A DNA stretch of 64,000 nucleotides from Desulforhopalus singaporensis (lineage in GTDB: Bacteria; Desulfobacterota; Desulfobulbia; Desulfobulbales; Desulfocapsaceae): NCBI RefSeq assembly GCF_900104445.1, contig NZ_FNJI01000027.1:1-64000 (forward strand). Direction: 5' to 3'. The notes under the pieces were generated by a model that saw only the letters and a program-made list of their open reading frames with translations, made no database searches and was not told the origin of the DNA. A program made the translations under genes and the position numbers. Positions 19,401 through 28,180 of this stretch are shown one piece after another. Each line of letters opens with the position of its first letter. The stretch's first letter is position 1.

Positions 19401-19438
19401 ACATGTGTTTTAAAATTGTATTCAATTGTTGTATGCAA
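19390..19438. promoter_or_regulatory. Three GntR-like operator boxes
   Basis: Three related 10-mers: TGGTATACAA (19390-19399), TTGTATTCAA (19416-19425) and TTGTATGCAA (19429-19438). They fit the pattern TTGTATnCAA typical of FCD-type GntR repressors. Their starts are 26 and 13 bases apart. The first lies on the promoter -10, the others just downstream, a repression geometry. No GntR gene is in the window. Confidence 0.5.
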
Positions 19439-19654
19439 TCGATATTTCAGGGTCATAGGCGGAAAATATCGAAAAATCAATGAGAGTGGCAGTTTGTATT
19501 TTTTCAAAATGCGGTAGACTACAAGGAGATATTGGAGCTCTGCCTTGGCTCTTTGGTAAAAATTTTCAAAGGGTCCTGAAAAATTCGAACTGATGCATGT
19601 ACATAAAACGAATAATCGGCTGTCAACTTAGGAATATCTTTCAGGAGGCCAACC

Positions 19655-20566
19655 ATGTTGAATAAATTTATCTCCCGCGCCCTGCCCTATATGCCACAGA
19701 AGCTGGTGTGGCAGTTTTCAAAAGAATACATAGCCGGTGAAACGATAGAAGACGCTATTCGTGCTTCAAAAGAGCTCAATGAAGAGGGAATTCTCACAAC
19801 CATTGACGTGTTGGGGGAATTTATAAAGACCCTTGATGAAGCTGAGGCGAACAAGAAAGAATATCTCGAGGTTATCGAGGCGGCGGAAGCGGCAAAGGTT
19901 GATGGGAACTACAGTCTCAAGCCGACATTTTTCGGTCTTCTCATCGACAAGGAGGTCGCGTACCGGCATATTCGGGAAATTGTAGAAAAAGCGGCATCGT
20001 ATAACAACTTTGTCCGTATCGACATGGAGGACTCGCCGTGCACCGACATGGAGATCGAGATCTTCAGGCGCCTAAAGGAAGAATTTCCGGAAAACGTGGG
20101 ACTGGTTCTGCAGGCGTATCTTAAACGAACCTATCAGGACATAAAGAATCTCAGTGACCTCAACAGTCCCGAGGTGCCGTTGAATTTTAGGCTGTGTAAA
20201 GGGATTTATGTTGAGCCGGCCTCGATTGCCTACAAGGATTATCAGGAAATCAACGAACATTTCCTGCAGGACATCGAGCTGATGCTCAAGGAGAATATGT
20301 ACCCGTCAATAGCCACCCACGACAAGCCGGTGGTTGAAGGAGCTTTCAGGTTGCTCGAAAAATACAAACCGGCGAAAGACAGGTATGAATTTCAGATGCT
20401 CTATGGTGTGACCCCGGCACTTCGCAAGTCAATTGTTGACGCCGGTCACAAAATGCGTGTGTATGTGCCGTTTGGCAAACAGTGGTTTGGCTACTGCACC
20501 CGCCGTGTCAAGGAGAATCCGGCAATGGCCAGCGTGATCATGAAAGCGATCTTTTTCAAGGGATAA
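19655..20566 (+). CDS. Proline dehydrogenase, monofunctional
   Basis: A 303-residue TIM-barrel flavoprotein of the proline dehydrogenase family, oxidising proline to pyrroline-5-carboxylate and passing electrons to a quinone or flavoprotein. Recognisable segments are VRIDMEDS, LQAYLKRT, FRLCKGIYVEP, IATHDKP and the signature RVYVPFGKQWFGYCTRRVKENP region near residue 270-290. Length is that of the stand-alone Thermus/Bacillus type, not the bifunctional PutA. The ATG follows a strong CAGGAGG. The aldehyde oxidoreductase gene begins 88 bases later on the same strand. No pyrroline-5-carboxylate dehydrogenase gene is nearby. Confidence 0.9.
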   Translation: MLNKFISRALPYMPQKLVWQFSKEYIAGETIEDAIRASKELNEEGILTTIDVLGEFIKTLDEAEANKKEYLEVIEAAEAAKVDGNYSLKPTFFGLLIDKEVAYRHIREIVEKAASYNNFVRIDMEDSPCTDMEIEIFRRLKEEFPENVGLVLQAYLKRTYQDIKNLSDLNSPEVPLNFRLCKGIYVEPASIAYKDYQEINEHFLQDIELMLKENMYPSIATHDKPVVEGAFRLLEKYKPAKDRYEFQMLYGVTPALRKSIVDAGHKMRVYVPFGKQWFGYCTRRVKENPAMASVIMKAIFFKG

Positions 20567-20654
20567 CGACAAAAAAGGTGCCCCGAGGCAGAGTTTAAAA
20601 CCACAGGGTCTGCTGTGACTGCAGAAGCACAACAAGAAACGAGGAGAATTTGAC

Positions 20655-22361
20655 GTGTTTGATATATTGAGGATAAATACAGTAACGGAACAGGTAGAGA
20701 GAACAACTGAAAACTCAAAGAGATTTCTGCTTGGCGGGCGGACGTTGTCGTCTTACCTGGTCAGCGAGGAAGTTCCCGCTGCCTGTGAGCCTTTTGGCAG
20801 AAAGAACAAGCTGTTTTTTTGCAACGGAGTGTTGAGCGGTACCACCGTTTCCAGCTCCAACCGGTTATCCATAGGCGGCAAGAGCCCTCTGACAGGCGGT
20901 ATTAAGGAGAGTAATGCGGGTGGCATAGTCGGGCTGAGAATGGCGCAGCAGGGGTTGCGGACTATCGTGCTCGAAGATACTCCTGCACCGGACGCCCCCT
21001 GGAAAATTATCGTCATCGGCAAAGATAAGGTGGAATTTGTCGACGGCAGCTTTCTTGTCGGCAAGGGAGTCTATGAAAAATCCGATCTGCTGAATGAAAA
21101 ATTTGGCGATAAGGCCGGATGCGTCACCATCGGACCGGCCGGTGAAAACCTGCTCTTTGCTTCCGGCATCGCCTGTTCCGATCCACACGGCGTCTGCTCG
21201 CGCTATGCCGGTCGCGGAGGACTTGGTGCGGTTATGGGCGCCAAGCGGATCATTGCCATGGTTATCCTCAATGATGGTGAAGTCAAGGCTGAGTACAATG
21301 ACATAGACGCGTTCCGCAGCAGTTCCAAGCGGATCATCACCCTGCTCAAGGAGAACCCGGTTTCCTCTAAATTTACCAAATACGGCACTGCGGCAATGGT
21401 CGATATCTGCCAGTCGCTGCGCGTTCTGCCGACCCGCAATTTCACCCACGGAACCATGGACGGGGCGGAAAAGATCAACGCCCAGACCATGTATGACACC
21501 ATCAAGGAGAGGGGCGGCGAAGGCCTTACCCAGCACGCCTGTATGAATCCCTGTGCCATCCAGTGTTCCAACGTATATCCGGACAAGGACGGCAAGCTGC
21601 TCTGTTCGCCTATCGAGTATGAGACCATGGCGCTGATGGGCTCGAATCTCTGCCTGAAAAATCTTGATACCGTGGCCCAGATGAACCGGCTGGCAAATGA
21701 TGCCGGAGTGGATACCCTTGACTGCGGTGCGGCCATCGGGGTTGCCATGGAAGCCGGTCTCGCGGAATTTGGCGATGACAAGGCGGCTATCGCGATGATG
21801 GAGGATATCCGTAACCAGACGCCCCTGGGCCGTATTCTTGGTTCGGGGTGCAAGGTCGCCGCCCAGGTTCTTGGGGTTCGTCATGCCCCCCATGTGCTGG
21901 GCCAGGCGATTCCGGCCTATGAGCCTCGGGGCACTAAGGGGATGGCGATGACCTATCTCTCTTCTCCCATGGGAGCCGACCATACCTTCGGATTTACCCT
22001 GCGTGACGAGGATGTACCTACGACCAAAGAGGGCAAGGTGGCGCTTTCGAAAAAATTTCAGGTGATCGGGTCCCGCATGGATGCGATGGGGGTGTGCAAT
22101 TTCGTCCGCTACTCGGTTCGTAACGATATGTCGCCGCTCCTTGATTTGATAAAGGCCCGCTACGACGTAGAGATCAGCACCGTTGAATTCGACGATTTCG
22201 TTAAAGACACCCTGCGAAGGGAACACAAGTTCAACGGTGAGGCCGGCATAACCGCCAACGAGCATCGTTTCGCCGAGACCTTTTACGAGATAACCCAGCC
22301 GGAGACAGGGGAAGTTATCGATATAACGGATGAGGAGTGTGCCCAGGCGCGAACCTGGTAA
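20655..22361 (+). CDS. aor: Tungsten-type aldehyde ferredoxin oxidoreductase
   Basis: A 568-residue member of the AOR family, oxidising aldehydes to acids with ferredoxin and a tungsten (or molybdenum) bis-pyranopterin. The 4Fe-4S ligands are in the pattern CxxxCxxxC (Cys296, Cys300, Cys304, in HACMNPCAIQCSN) with the distant fourth ligand Cys481 (DAMGVCNFVR). The N-terminal pterin-binding region has GGRTLSSYL and SSSNRLSIGGKSPLTGG, and the second pterin site includes the GVDTLDCG segment. The start is GTG with GAGGAG 8 bases before. Neighbours suggest it handles aldehydes from amino acid or phosphonate breakdown (inference). Confidence 0.92.
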   Translation: MFDILRINTVTEQVERTTENSKRFLLGGRTLSSYLVSEEVPAACEPFGRKNKLFFCNGVLSGTTVSSSNRLSIGGKSPLTGGIKESNAGGIVGLRMAQQGLRTIVLEDTPAPDAPWKIIVIGKDKVEFVDGSFLVGKGVYEKSDLLNEKFGDKAGCVTIGPAGENLLFASGIACSDPHGVCSRYAGRGGLGAVMGAKRIIAMVILNDGEVKAEYNDIDAFRSSSKRIITLLKENPVSSKFTKYGTAAMVDICQSLRVLPTRNFTHGTMDGAEKINAQTMYDTIKERGGEGLTQHACMNPCAIQCSNVYPDKDGKLLCSPIEYETMALMGSNLCLKNLDTVAQMNRLANDAGVDTLDCGAAIGVAMEAGLAEFGDDKAAIAMMEDIRNQTPLGRILGSGCKVAAQVLGVRHAPHVLGQAIPAYEPRGTKGMAMTYLSSPMGADHTFGFTLRDEDVPTTKEGKVALSKKFQVIGSRMDAMGVCNFVRYSVRNDMSPLLDLIKARYDVEISTVEFDDFVKDTLRREHKFNGEAGITANEHRFAETFYEITQPETGEVIDITDEECAQARTW

Positions 22362-22405
22362 CCAACCTGTTGGTGTATCTTTTGTAAGAGCTTCCTGTTC
22401 CAAAA

Positions 22406-22455
22406 CGGCCCCTTCCCTGTCCCAGGTGTTGTGCAATCCTGGTGGGAAGGGGCCG
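22406..22455 (+). terminator. Strong hairpin after the aldehyde oxidoreductase gene
   Basis: A perfect 12-bp stem, 22406-22417 (CGGCCCCTTCCC) with 22444-22455, encloses an inner CCAGG/CCTGG stem. No T run follows, so it is either a Rho-assisted terminator or a 3' RNA-stabilising element separating aor from phnX. Confidence 0.45.
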
Positions 22456-22646
22456 GTGCTCAAGATTGTTCCCTGCTGTTTCTTCGCTTTTTCTCCGCCA
22501 GCTGAAACCCTGGTGAAAAATTGGCCTGATTGTCAGTCTTCACGACAGGTTAACACTTCTGCAGTTTACATGTTCCCGCAGTTTCGGTACATTGATTACA
22601 AACGGTTGCTGTCAAGAACATCTCTCCTCCAATATGGAGAAACATC

Positions 22647-23477
22647 ATGGAATACCGATACAAGAGGGTCTATGGAGGCCGGGTGCAGCTGGTGGTCTTC
22701 GACTGGGCGGGAACTACGGTGGACTTTGGATGCCAGGCTCCGGTCGAGGCGTTTGTTGCCGGCTTCAGGGACAAAGGGGTTGAAGTGAGTGTTGCCGCAG
22801 CGCGCATCCCGATGGGCATGGAAAAACGTGATCACATCAAGGCCATGGCGGAATTTGACGAAGTCGCTGCGGCATGGAAAAGAGTCCATGGCCGCGCTAT
22901 TGGCGACCGTGACATCGATATACTGTATGACGATTTTGCCGGTCATCTGCTGAACAGTATCGAAGCCAAGAGCACCCTTCTCAATGGTGTTGTAGAAGTG
23001 GCCGCTCTGCTGCGGGAAGATGGGGTTAAAATAGGGGCCAGTACCGGCTATTTTTCCGATGCGGCTGAAATAGTGGTGAATAAGGCAGGCGAATCCGGCT
23101 ATAAACCCGATTTCGCGGTCTGTGCCTCGGATGTGGAAGGCGGCAGACCGGCTCCGTGGATGCTTTATCGGGTCATGGAAGCGCTCCAGGTGTATCCCCC
23201 TGAAGCTGTGATCAATGTGGGCGACACCCCGGTTGACATGGCAACAGGCCTCAACGGCGGGGTCTGGAGTGTGGGAATTGCTCTTACTGGCAATCAGATG
23301 GGGGTGAGTGAGCAGGAGCTGGCCGCGCTTGATCCGGTGGAATATAAGCGTCGTCTTGGCGAGGCGCGAAAAAGCCTGTACAGGGCCGGAGCCCATTATG
23401 TCATCGATACCATAACCGAATTTCCCCGAGTCGTGGCGCAGATCAACGACTGCCTGGCAAGAGGGGAACGGCCATAA
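22647..23477 (+). CDS. phnX: Phosphonoacetaldehyde hydrolase (phosphonatase)
   Basis: A 276-residue HAD-superfamily enzyme splitting phosphonoacetaldehyde into acetaldehyde and phosphate. The nucleophile is Asp19 in VVFDWAGTTVD, and the Schiff-base lysine is Lys60 in PMGMEKRDHI; that cap-domain lysine is specific to phosphonatase. Later HAD motifs GASTGYFS and VINVGDTPVDM bind phosphate and magnesium. The 2-aminoethylphosphonate transaminase PhnW is not adjacent. Acetaldehyde from this reaction would be a substrate for the aldehyde oxidoreductase upstream (inference). Confidence 0.9.
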   Translation: MEYRYKRVYGGRVQLVVFDWAGTTVDFGCQAPVEAFVAGFRDKGVEVSVAAARIPMGMEKRDHIKAMAEFDEVAAAWKRVHGRAIGDRDIDILYDDFAGHLLNSIEAKSTLLNGVVEVAALLREDGVKIGASTGYFSDAAEIVVNKAGESGYKPDFAVCASDVEGGRPAPWMLYRVMEALQVYPPEAVINVGDTPVDMATGLNGGVWSVGIALTGNQMGVSEQELAALDPVEYKRRLGEARKSLYRAGAHYVIDTITEFPRVVAQINDCLARGERP

Positions 23478-23542
23478 CGCAAACAATTTTTCCACAGGCG
23501 GGGCAGGCATACAGGGAAGAGCTGCCAAGAAAAATTCCATAG

Positions 23543-24025
23543 ATGTGTTGTCGGCCGGATTTTATAAAATCTCTCAGGGGGAACCAGGCGTTGAAAGATT
23601 CGCACGTTGCAAAACAGCTTGAAGAAAAGCAGCTCAATCACGCCAAACAGCAGGACCAGCCCATGGGGCGGGTCAGCCACCGGCCGTACTGGGTTCTCAA
23701 TCTTTCAATTGTGATTCGGGCAATCCACCAACTGGGAGTTGCCGTCTATCTCGCGTCGTTTCTTCTCCCTGAAGTAGTCCAGCCGCCGCGCGGTTATATC
23801 GTTCTCGCTTTTGGCAGCGGAGTGGTGCTGGTGTTGACTGAATGGCTGCGTCACAGACAGCTTTACCGGGAATTATCGGGGGTTGTCGTTGTTATCAAGC
23901 TCCTGCTGCTGGGGGGGGCGGTCCACGGTTTCCTCCCGGTTGTGCCAACGGTTGTCGCCGCCTTTTTCATATCGTCAATAGGTGCCCATGCACCGAAACT
24001 GGTGCGGCACCGGCTGATCTTTTAA
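23543..24025 (+). CDS. Hypothetical inner-membrane protein, four helices
   Basis: Up to 160 residues: a basic, Gln-rich cytoplasmic start, then four predicted helices (from about WVLNLSIVIRAIHQLGVAVY onward) ending in a basic tail. I do not recognise a family with certainty. The helices contain few polar residues, apart from a conserved-looking HQLG and a GAHAP turn. The ATG used here has no ribosome binding site; a TTG at 23591 preceded by AGGGGG is a good alternative. It follows phnX by 65 bases and may be cotranscribed. Confidence 0.55.
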   Translation: MCCRPDFIKSLRGNQALKDSHVAKQLEEKQLNHAKQQDQPMGRVSHRPYWVLNLSIVIRAIHQLGVAVYLASFLLPEVVQPPRGYIVLAFGSGVVLVLTEWLRHRQLYRELSGVVVVIKLLLLGGAVHGFLPVVPTVVAAFFISSIGAHAPKLVRHRLIF

Positions 24026-24048
24026 GCGGTGACTGCCAAAGAAAAAAG

Positions 24049-24747
24049 TCACCAGGATATCTGTTTCTTGTCTCGGTAAAAGCACCCGCTGGTACTATTA
24101 TCCTCTCGCGTTGCAAGCCAGACGATTGTTGCCGCGCCCTCGCCAGGGGATCTGGGGGCATCGGGACCACCCATATCGGTACGAACCCAGCCGGGGTCTG
24201 CTGCATTTACGGTAATTCCCCTGTCGGCAAGAGATGCTGCGAGGTGTCTGGTCAACATGTTCAGGCCGTTTTTTGAAAGACTGTACGCTGGGGTGGTGCC
24301 ATCCTGGCTGGCGATGGTGCCCGCCCCGCTCGAAACGTTTATGATTCTGCCGCCCCGCTCCATGCAGGGAAGCAAGGCTATGCACATTCGCCAGGGTCCC
24401 ATGAAGTTGACGCTCATGGTGTACTCGGCTTCGATGATATTGACATTTGCCGCGTTATGCCATGTGTCGTAATTAGTTCCGGCACTGTTGATGAGAATGT
24501 CAATTTTAGGGTATTTTGCCTTTACATAGGATGCGAACGCCTCGACGCTCGTGCTTTCGCTGACATCAAGAGGGTGGTAGTCAAGTGACCGGCCCGGCTG
24601 TTTGAGCCTGGCCAGGGCGGTATACCCATCATGGGGGTTGCGGCTGGTGAAAAGAGTGGTGATACCATGATCGCAGAGCCGGGCGACAATCTGGAAGCCT
24701 ATTCCCCTGTTGCCGCCGGTTACTATAGCTGTATTTTGCTGCACCAT
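24049..24747 (-). CDS. Short-chain dehydrogenase/reductase
   Basis: A 232-residue classical SDR. The cofactor motif is TGGNRGIG (10-17), NSAG follows at 87-90, the catalytic serine is in INVSS (139-140), and the YxxxK pair is Tyr155-Lys159. An arginine after the first beta-strand turn and TSRNPHD near residue 35 favour NADPH. Substrate unknown; the sequence recalls carbonyl-reductase-like SDRs. It is convergent with the membrane-protein gene and probably monocistronic. Confidence 0.85.
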   Translation of the reverse strand: MVQQNTAIVTGGNRGIGFQIVARLCDHGITTLFTSRNPHDGYTALARLKQPGRSLDYHPLDVSESTSVEAFASYVKAKYPKIDILINSAGTNYDTWHNAANVNIIEAEYTMSVNFMGPWRMCIALLPCMERGGRIINVSSGAGTIASQDGTTPAYSLSKNGLNMLTRHLAASLADRGITVNAADPGWVRTDMGGPDAPRSPGEGAATIVWLATREDNSTSGCFYRDKKQISW

Positions 24748-24842
24748 AATGGCCTCCTTGCGGCTGTTAACTGTTAATAAAACATATGGCAGGAGCCGGT
24801 GGTTTTCAAGAAGGCCTCAACGCTGTGGCACCATGCTGTCGG

Positions 24843-25235
24843 TTATTGCTGCTGCATGGCGGAAAAAAAGACTTTCTGGTTGTCCATGAATTCTACCCCG
24901 ATGATAAAAGGGAAGGTGGAACCGTCGGTGGCTTTGTCCATCCATACCGACTGGGCATCGATTTTAAATCCAGCGTCGAACCGGAGTTTATCAAGCAGCG
25001 GCTGGGCCGGTTCAAGTATCAGGGTATGGGTGTGTCTTTGTAAGGTGCTGAAAAAAAGATGGGTTCTGTTCAGAAAGAGTTTGGAAATACGTATATTGGC
25101 ACCGTTTTTGGACAGGTTTACCACGATGGCGGTTAACTCACCGTCAATTATTTTACCAGTACGGTTCTCCCGAAGCCGCACCTTAAGCTTAAAATCAGTC
25201 TGGATTCTATGATTTCTCATTGTAAAACCGGTCAT
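24843..25235 (-). CDS. PilZ-like domain protein
   Basis: A 130-residue single-domain protein with the beta-barrel pattern of PilZ. The second c-di-GMP motif is present as NLSKNGANI (N/DxSxxG), but the N-terminal RxxxR is only loosely represented (RNHRIQTDF), so binding is uncertain. The ending GVEFMDNQ is typical for the last strand. It stands alone, divergent from the GlcD-like gene. The start may be five codons downstream at MRNHR. Confidence 0.6.
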   Translation of the reverse strand: MTGFTMRNHRIQTDFKLKVRLRENRTGKIIDGELTAIVVNLSKNGANIRISKLFLNRTHLFFSTLQRHTHTLILEPAQPLLDKLRFDAGFKIDAQSVWMDKATDGSTFPFIIGVEFMDNQKVFFSAMQQQ

Positions 25236-25492
25236 CTGACATCCCCGACAGGATTTGGGAGGAAGCAGGTCATGCGGGTGAAACGCTTCCTGGAACGAAA
25301 CATTAATCTGTTAAAATACACCGACTTAACGATCTTGTCAAAGTGCAGAATAGCAGGAGAAGGAATGTCGGTCACGATTTTCCCCGACAAAAGGAAAATC
25401 TTATTGTTTTTATCCGAAAAAGTCATACCGTAAAAAGCACGAAAAGTTACATTGGCGTGGTTTGCACGCAACTAGCGGGAAAGAATGAGAAT

Positions 25493-26893
25493 ATGGATAT
25501 AACAGCTGTCGTTAAGCGCCTTGAGGCGATTGTAGGGGCAGACAATGTGTCTGCTGCCAAATCGGACAGAATTACTCACTCCTACGATGCAACCCAGCAA
25601 AAGCACCTCCCTGACGTAGTGGTTTATGCCGCATCTGTTAACGAAGTCGCACAGGTTGTGCAACTGGCAAATGAGGTGGAAATGCCGGTATTGCCAAGGG
25701 GAGCGGGAAGCGGATTCACCGGAGGCAGTCTGCCGGTCTACGGGGGCATTGTACTTGTACTTTCCAGAATGGACAGGATTCTGGACATAGATACGGAAAA
25801 TTTAACCGCCGAGGTGGAGCCTGGGGTGGTGACCGCAACCCTGCAGCGGGAGGTGGAAAGGCTCGGCCTTTTTTATCCGCCGGATCCGGCGTCGAAGGAG
25901 TTCTGCACCCTCGGCGGTAATGTCGCCGAATGTGCCGGGGGGCCGCGGTGTGTCAAGTATGGCGTTACAAGAGATTATATTCTTGGCCTTGAGGTGGTGA
26001 CTCCCACGGGAGATATCATAACAACAGGGGGCAAGACTCTGAAAAATGTCGCCGGATACGACTTGACGCGGCTTTTTGTCGGCTCTGAGGGAACCCTCGG
26101 GATCGTAACGAAAATCATCGTAAAGCTTCTGCCCAAGCCGGCGGCGAAAAAGACCATGCTCGTCCTGTTTAAGACAATCGACGGCGCCGCCAGGTCGGTC
26201 TCGGCAATTATCGGGGCCAAAATTATTCCCACGACCCTTGAATTCCTCGACGGGGCAACCATTGACTGCATAAGGGGTAAAAGCAGTATCGACCTTCCCG
26301 AAAACTGCAGGGCGGCTCTGATAGTGGAAGTCGACGGCGATGAAGATCTGCTGGACAGACAGATGGCGAGGATCCGGGAAATCATCGAACCATCAGGGAC
26401 CCTCGCCGTAAAAGTGGCTGCCACCGACGATGAATCTGAACAAATCTGGCAGGTACGCCGGATCGTCTCCCCAAGTCTTAAACAGATAAGTCCCGATAAA
26501 TTCAACGAGGATATTGTTGTGCCCAGGTCGAAGGTGCCGGACATGATTCGGGAGCTGGAAAAAATTTCCAGCGAATATGGCGTCTCGATCGTAAACTTCG
26601 GCCACGCCGGGGATGGCAATATTCACGTAAATATTATGGTGGATCTTAAAGAAGAGGGGATGAAGGAGAAGGTTGAAATAGTTTTGGACAGAGTGTTTGG
26701 TGCTGCCGTGGCGCTGCGGGGGTCGATCTCCGGAGAGCACGGCATCGGTACGGCTAAAATGAACTACCTGCACATGGAGCTTGATGCGGCGACCATAGAT
26801 TATATGCGCCGGATAAAAACAGCCCTTGATCCCAAGAACATACTCAACCCAGGCAAGATCTTTCTCGAAAAATCGTCCGGGGAGTCAGCATAA
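25493..26893 (+). CDS. glcD: FAD-linked 2-hydroxyacid dehydrogenase subunit (GlcD/D-lactate dehydrogenase type)
   Basis: A 466-residue flavoprotein of the VAO/PCMH fold. The FAD-binding motif is LPRGAGSGFTGGSLP; the C-terminal domain ends with SGEHGIGTAKMNYL and the PxxILNPGKIF segment. It oxidises glycolate, D-lactate or a similar 2-hydroxyacid and feeds electrons to the Fe-S subunit encoded next. I start at ATG 25493, where homology begins (MDITAVVKRLEAIVG), rather than 50 codons upstream. GlcD and GlcF alone, without GlcE, are usual for lactate/2-hydroxyglutarate-type dehydrogenases in sulfate reducers. Confidence 0.9.
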   Translation: MDITAVVKRLEAIVGADNVSAAKSDRITHSYDATQQKHLPDVVVYAASVNEVAQVVQLANEVEMPVLPRGAGSGFTGGSLPVYGGIVLVLSRMDRILDIDTENLTAEVEPGVVTATLQREVERLGLFYPPDPASKEFCTLGGNVAECAGGPRCVKYGVTRDYILGLEVVTPTGDIITTGGKTLKNVAGYDLTRLFVGSEGTLGIVTKIIVKLLPKPAAKKTMLVLFKTIDGAARSVSAIIGAKIIPTTLEFLDGATIDCIRGKSSIDLPENCRAALIVEVDGDEDLLDRQMARIREIIEPSGTLAVKVAATDDESEQIWQVRRIVSPSLKQISPDKFNEDIVVPRSKVPDMIRELEKISSEYGVSIVNFGHAGDGNIHVNIMVDLKEEGMKEKVEIVLDRVFGAAVALRGSISGEHGIGTAKMNYLHMELDAATIDYMRRIKTALDPKNILNPGKIFLEKSSGESA

Positions 26894-26909
26894 GGGGATA
26901 GGTCTGGTC

Positions 26910-28166
26910 ATGGTCAGGAACAAGACATTAAAGGATTTTGAAGAAGTCATACGCAAGTGTGTCAAGTGCGGGGTCTGCCAGGCCCACTGCCCGCCGTATC
27001 TGGTGAAAAAAAGAGAGGGGGCGGTTGCCCGGGGCAAAATCGCTCTTGCCGCAGCTGTGCTGGATGGTGAGACGGGGATCGAAAAGAGATTGCAGGAAGA
27101 CATCAGTCTTTGCCTGATGTGCGGCTCCTGTGTGAAAAAGTGTCCCAACAAGGTTCCGACCGATGGTATAATCGGCGCCATGAGGCGGGAAATAACCGAC
27201 AGGAACGGGTTGCCTGTCATGGCTAAATTGCTCGCAGGGACAATCGGTTCCGCCAGGATGAAGAACACTTTGTCCAAGGGGGCGGCGTTTCTCCGCCCTT
27301 TGTGGAGCAGAAAAATACCACAAAGCAGCGGGCTGCACCTGCGCTTTGGGCTGCCGGGAATGGAAAACAGGACGGTCCCGGAGCCTGCCTTCAGCAATCT
27401 TTTCGACAGGGTCCCTGAATTTTCCGAGGGACAGCCGGGCAGGCCTGTCGTCGGGTTTTTCGCTGGGTGTTCAATCACCTATATCTATCCTGAAATCGGT
27501 GAGATGATGGTTGATATCCTTGTCCGGATGGGGTGTTCGGTATTTTTGCCGAAAAACCAGGGATGTTGCGGAATACCCGCGCTCTCGTCGGGGCACGGCA
27601 AACTTGTCGAGGAACTGGCCGACAACAACATAGAGGTTTTTGCCGGTAAAAAAGTTGACTGGATAGTGACCGCCTGCGGCTCCTGTAATGGAGGAATCGG
27701 GGAATATTACCGGACACTGGAGGGAGCCGACCGCTCATTTACCGATAAAGTTGTCGATTTCAGCGTGTTTCTTGAAAAGGAAGGTTTTTTGGAAAAACTC
27801 CTGGAACAAAAAAGAACGGCCGATCCGGTGAAGGTTACCTATCACGATCCCTGTCACTTGAAAACACAGGGAATAACCAGAGAGCCGAGGGATTTATTGC
27901 GGGCGCTGCCCTATGTCGATTTTGTTGAAATGGAGGATGCCGACGCCTGTTGTGGACTTGGCGGAACCTTTTCCCTGTACCATTACGATGTGAGCAAGGC
28001 TGTCGGCGCAAGAAAGCTTCGCGGTTTGGAGGAAAGTGGTGCGGAATATGTCGCGACAACGTGTCCCGGCTGCGTGATGCAGCTGCAGGACACGATTAAT
28101 CATGCCGGCTTGAAGGTCAGGGCCGTGCACATCCTGGAACTGCTGTTGCGGATGGCACCTGACTGA
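26910..28166 (+). CDS. glcF: Fe-S subunit of 2-hydroxyacid dehydrogenase (GlcF/LldE type)
   Basis: A 418-residue protein with two 4Fe-4S clusters near the N-terminus (CVKCGVCQAHC and CLMCGSCVKKC) and two CCG domains (CCGIPALSSG and CCGLGGTFSLYH, each with partner cysteines such as TACGSCNGG and TTCPGCVMQ). CCG domains link flavoproteins to the quinone pool or heterodisulfide-reductase-like partners. It begins 16 bases after glcD; the ATG at 26910 gives the expected N-terminus MVRNKTLKDFEE. Subunit of the same enzyme as the gene before it. Confidence 0.9.
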   Translation: MVRNKTLKDFEEVIRKCVKCGVCQAHCPPYLVKKREGAVARGKIALAAAVLDGETGIEKRLQEDISLCLMCGSCVKKCPNKVPTDGIIGAMRREITDRNGLPVMAKLLAGTIGSARMKNTLSKGAAFLRPLWSRKIPQSSGLHLRFGLPGMENRTVPEPAFSNLFDRVPEFSEGQPGRPVVGFFAGCSITYIYPEIGEMMVDILVRMGCSVFLPKNQGCCGIPALSSGHGKLVEELADNNIEVFAGKKVDWIVTACGSCNGGIGEYYRTLEGADRSFTDKVVDFSVFLEKEGFLEKLLEQKRTADPVKVTYHDPCHLKTQGITREPRDLLRALPYVDFVEMEDADACCGLGGTFSLYHYDVSKAVGARKLRGLEESGAEYVATTCPGCVMQLQDTINHAGLKVRAVHILELLLRMAPD

Positions 28167-28180
28167 AAGACAGCGCGCGG

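Larger units (their letters stand above)
18950..19654. other. Divergent regulatory region between hypAB operon and proline dehydrogenase
   Basis: About 700 bases carrying two divergent promoters with operators (given separately). I see no gene: the plus-strand open frame 19239-19517 has no ribosome binding site and covers the promoter itself. The stretch 19050-19360 holds nothing I recognise. Confidence 0.6.

Noticed and set aside
19239-19517. 92-residue plus-strand frame before proline dehydrogenase
   Set aside because: No ribosome binding site, aromatic-rich random-looking product, and it spans the promoter and operator boxes.
20865-22463. 532-residue open frame antisense to the aldehyde oxidoreductase gene
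   Set aside because: It mirrors a GC-rich, clearly conserved gene on the plus strand; its translation is His/Gly-rich without any recognisable domain.
22596-23540. 314-residue open frame antisense to phnX
   Set aside because: The plus strand carries all phosphonatase motifs; the antisense product matches nothing.
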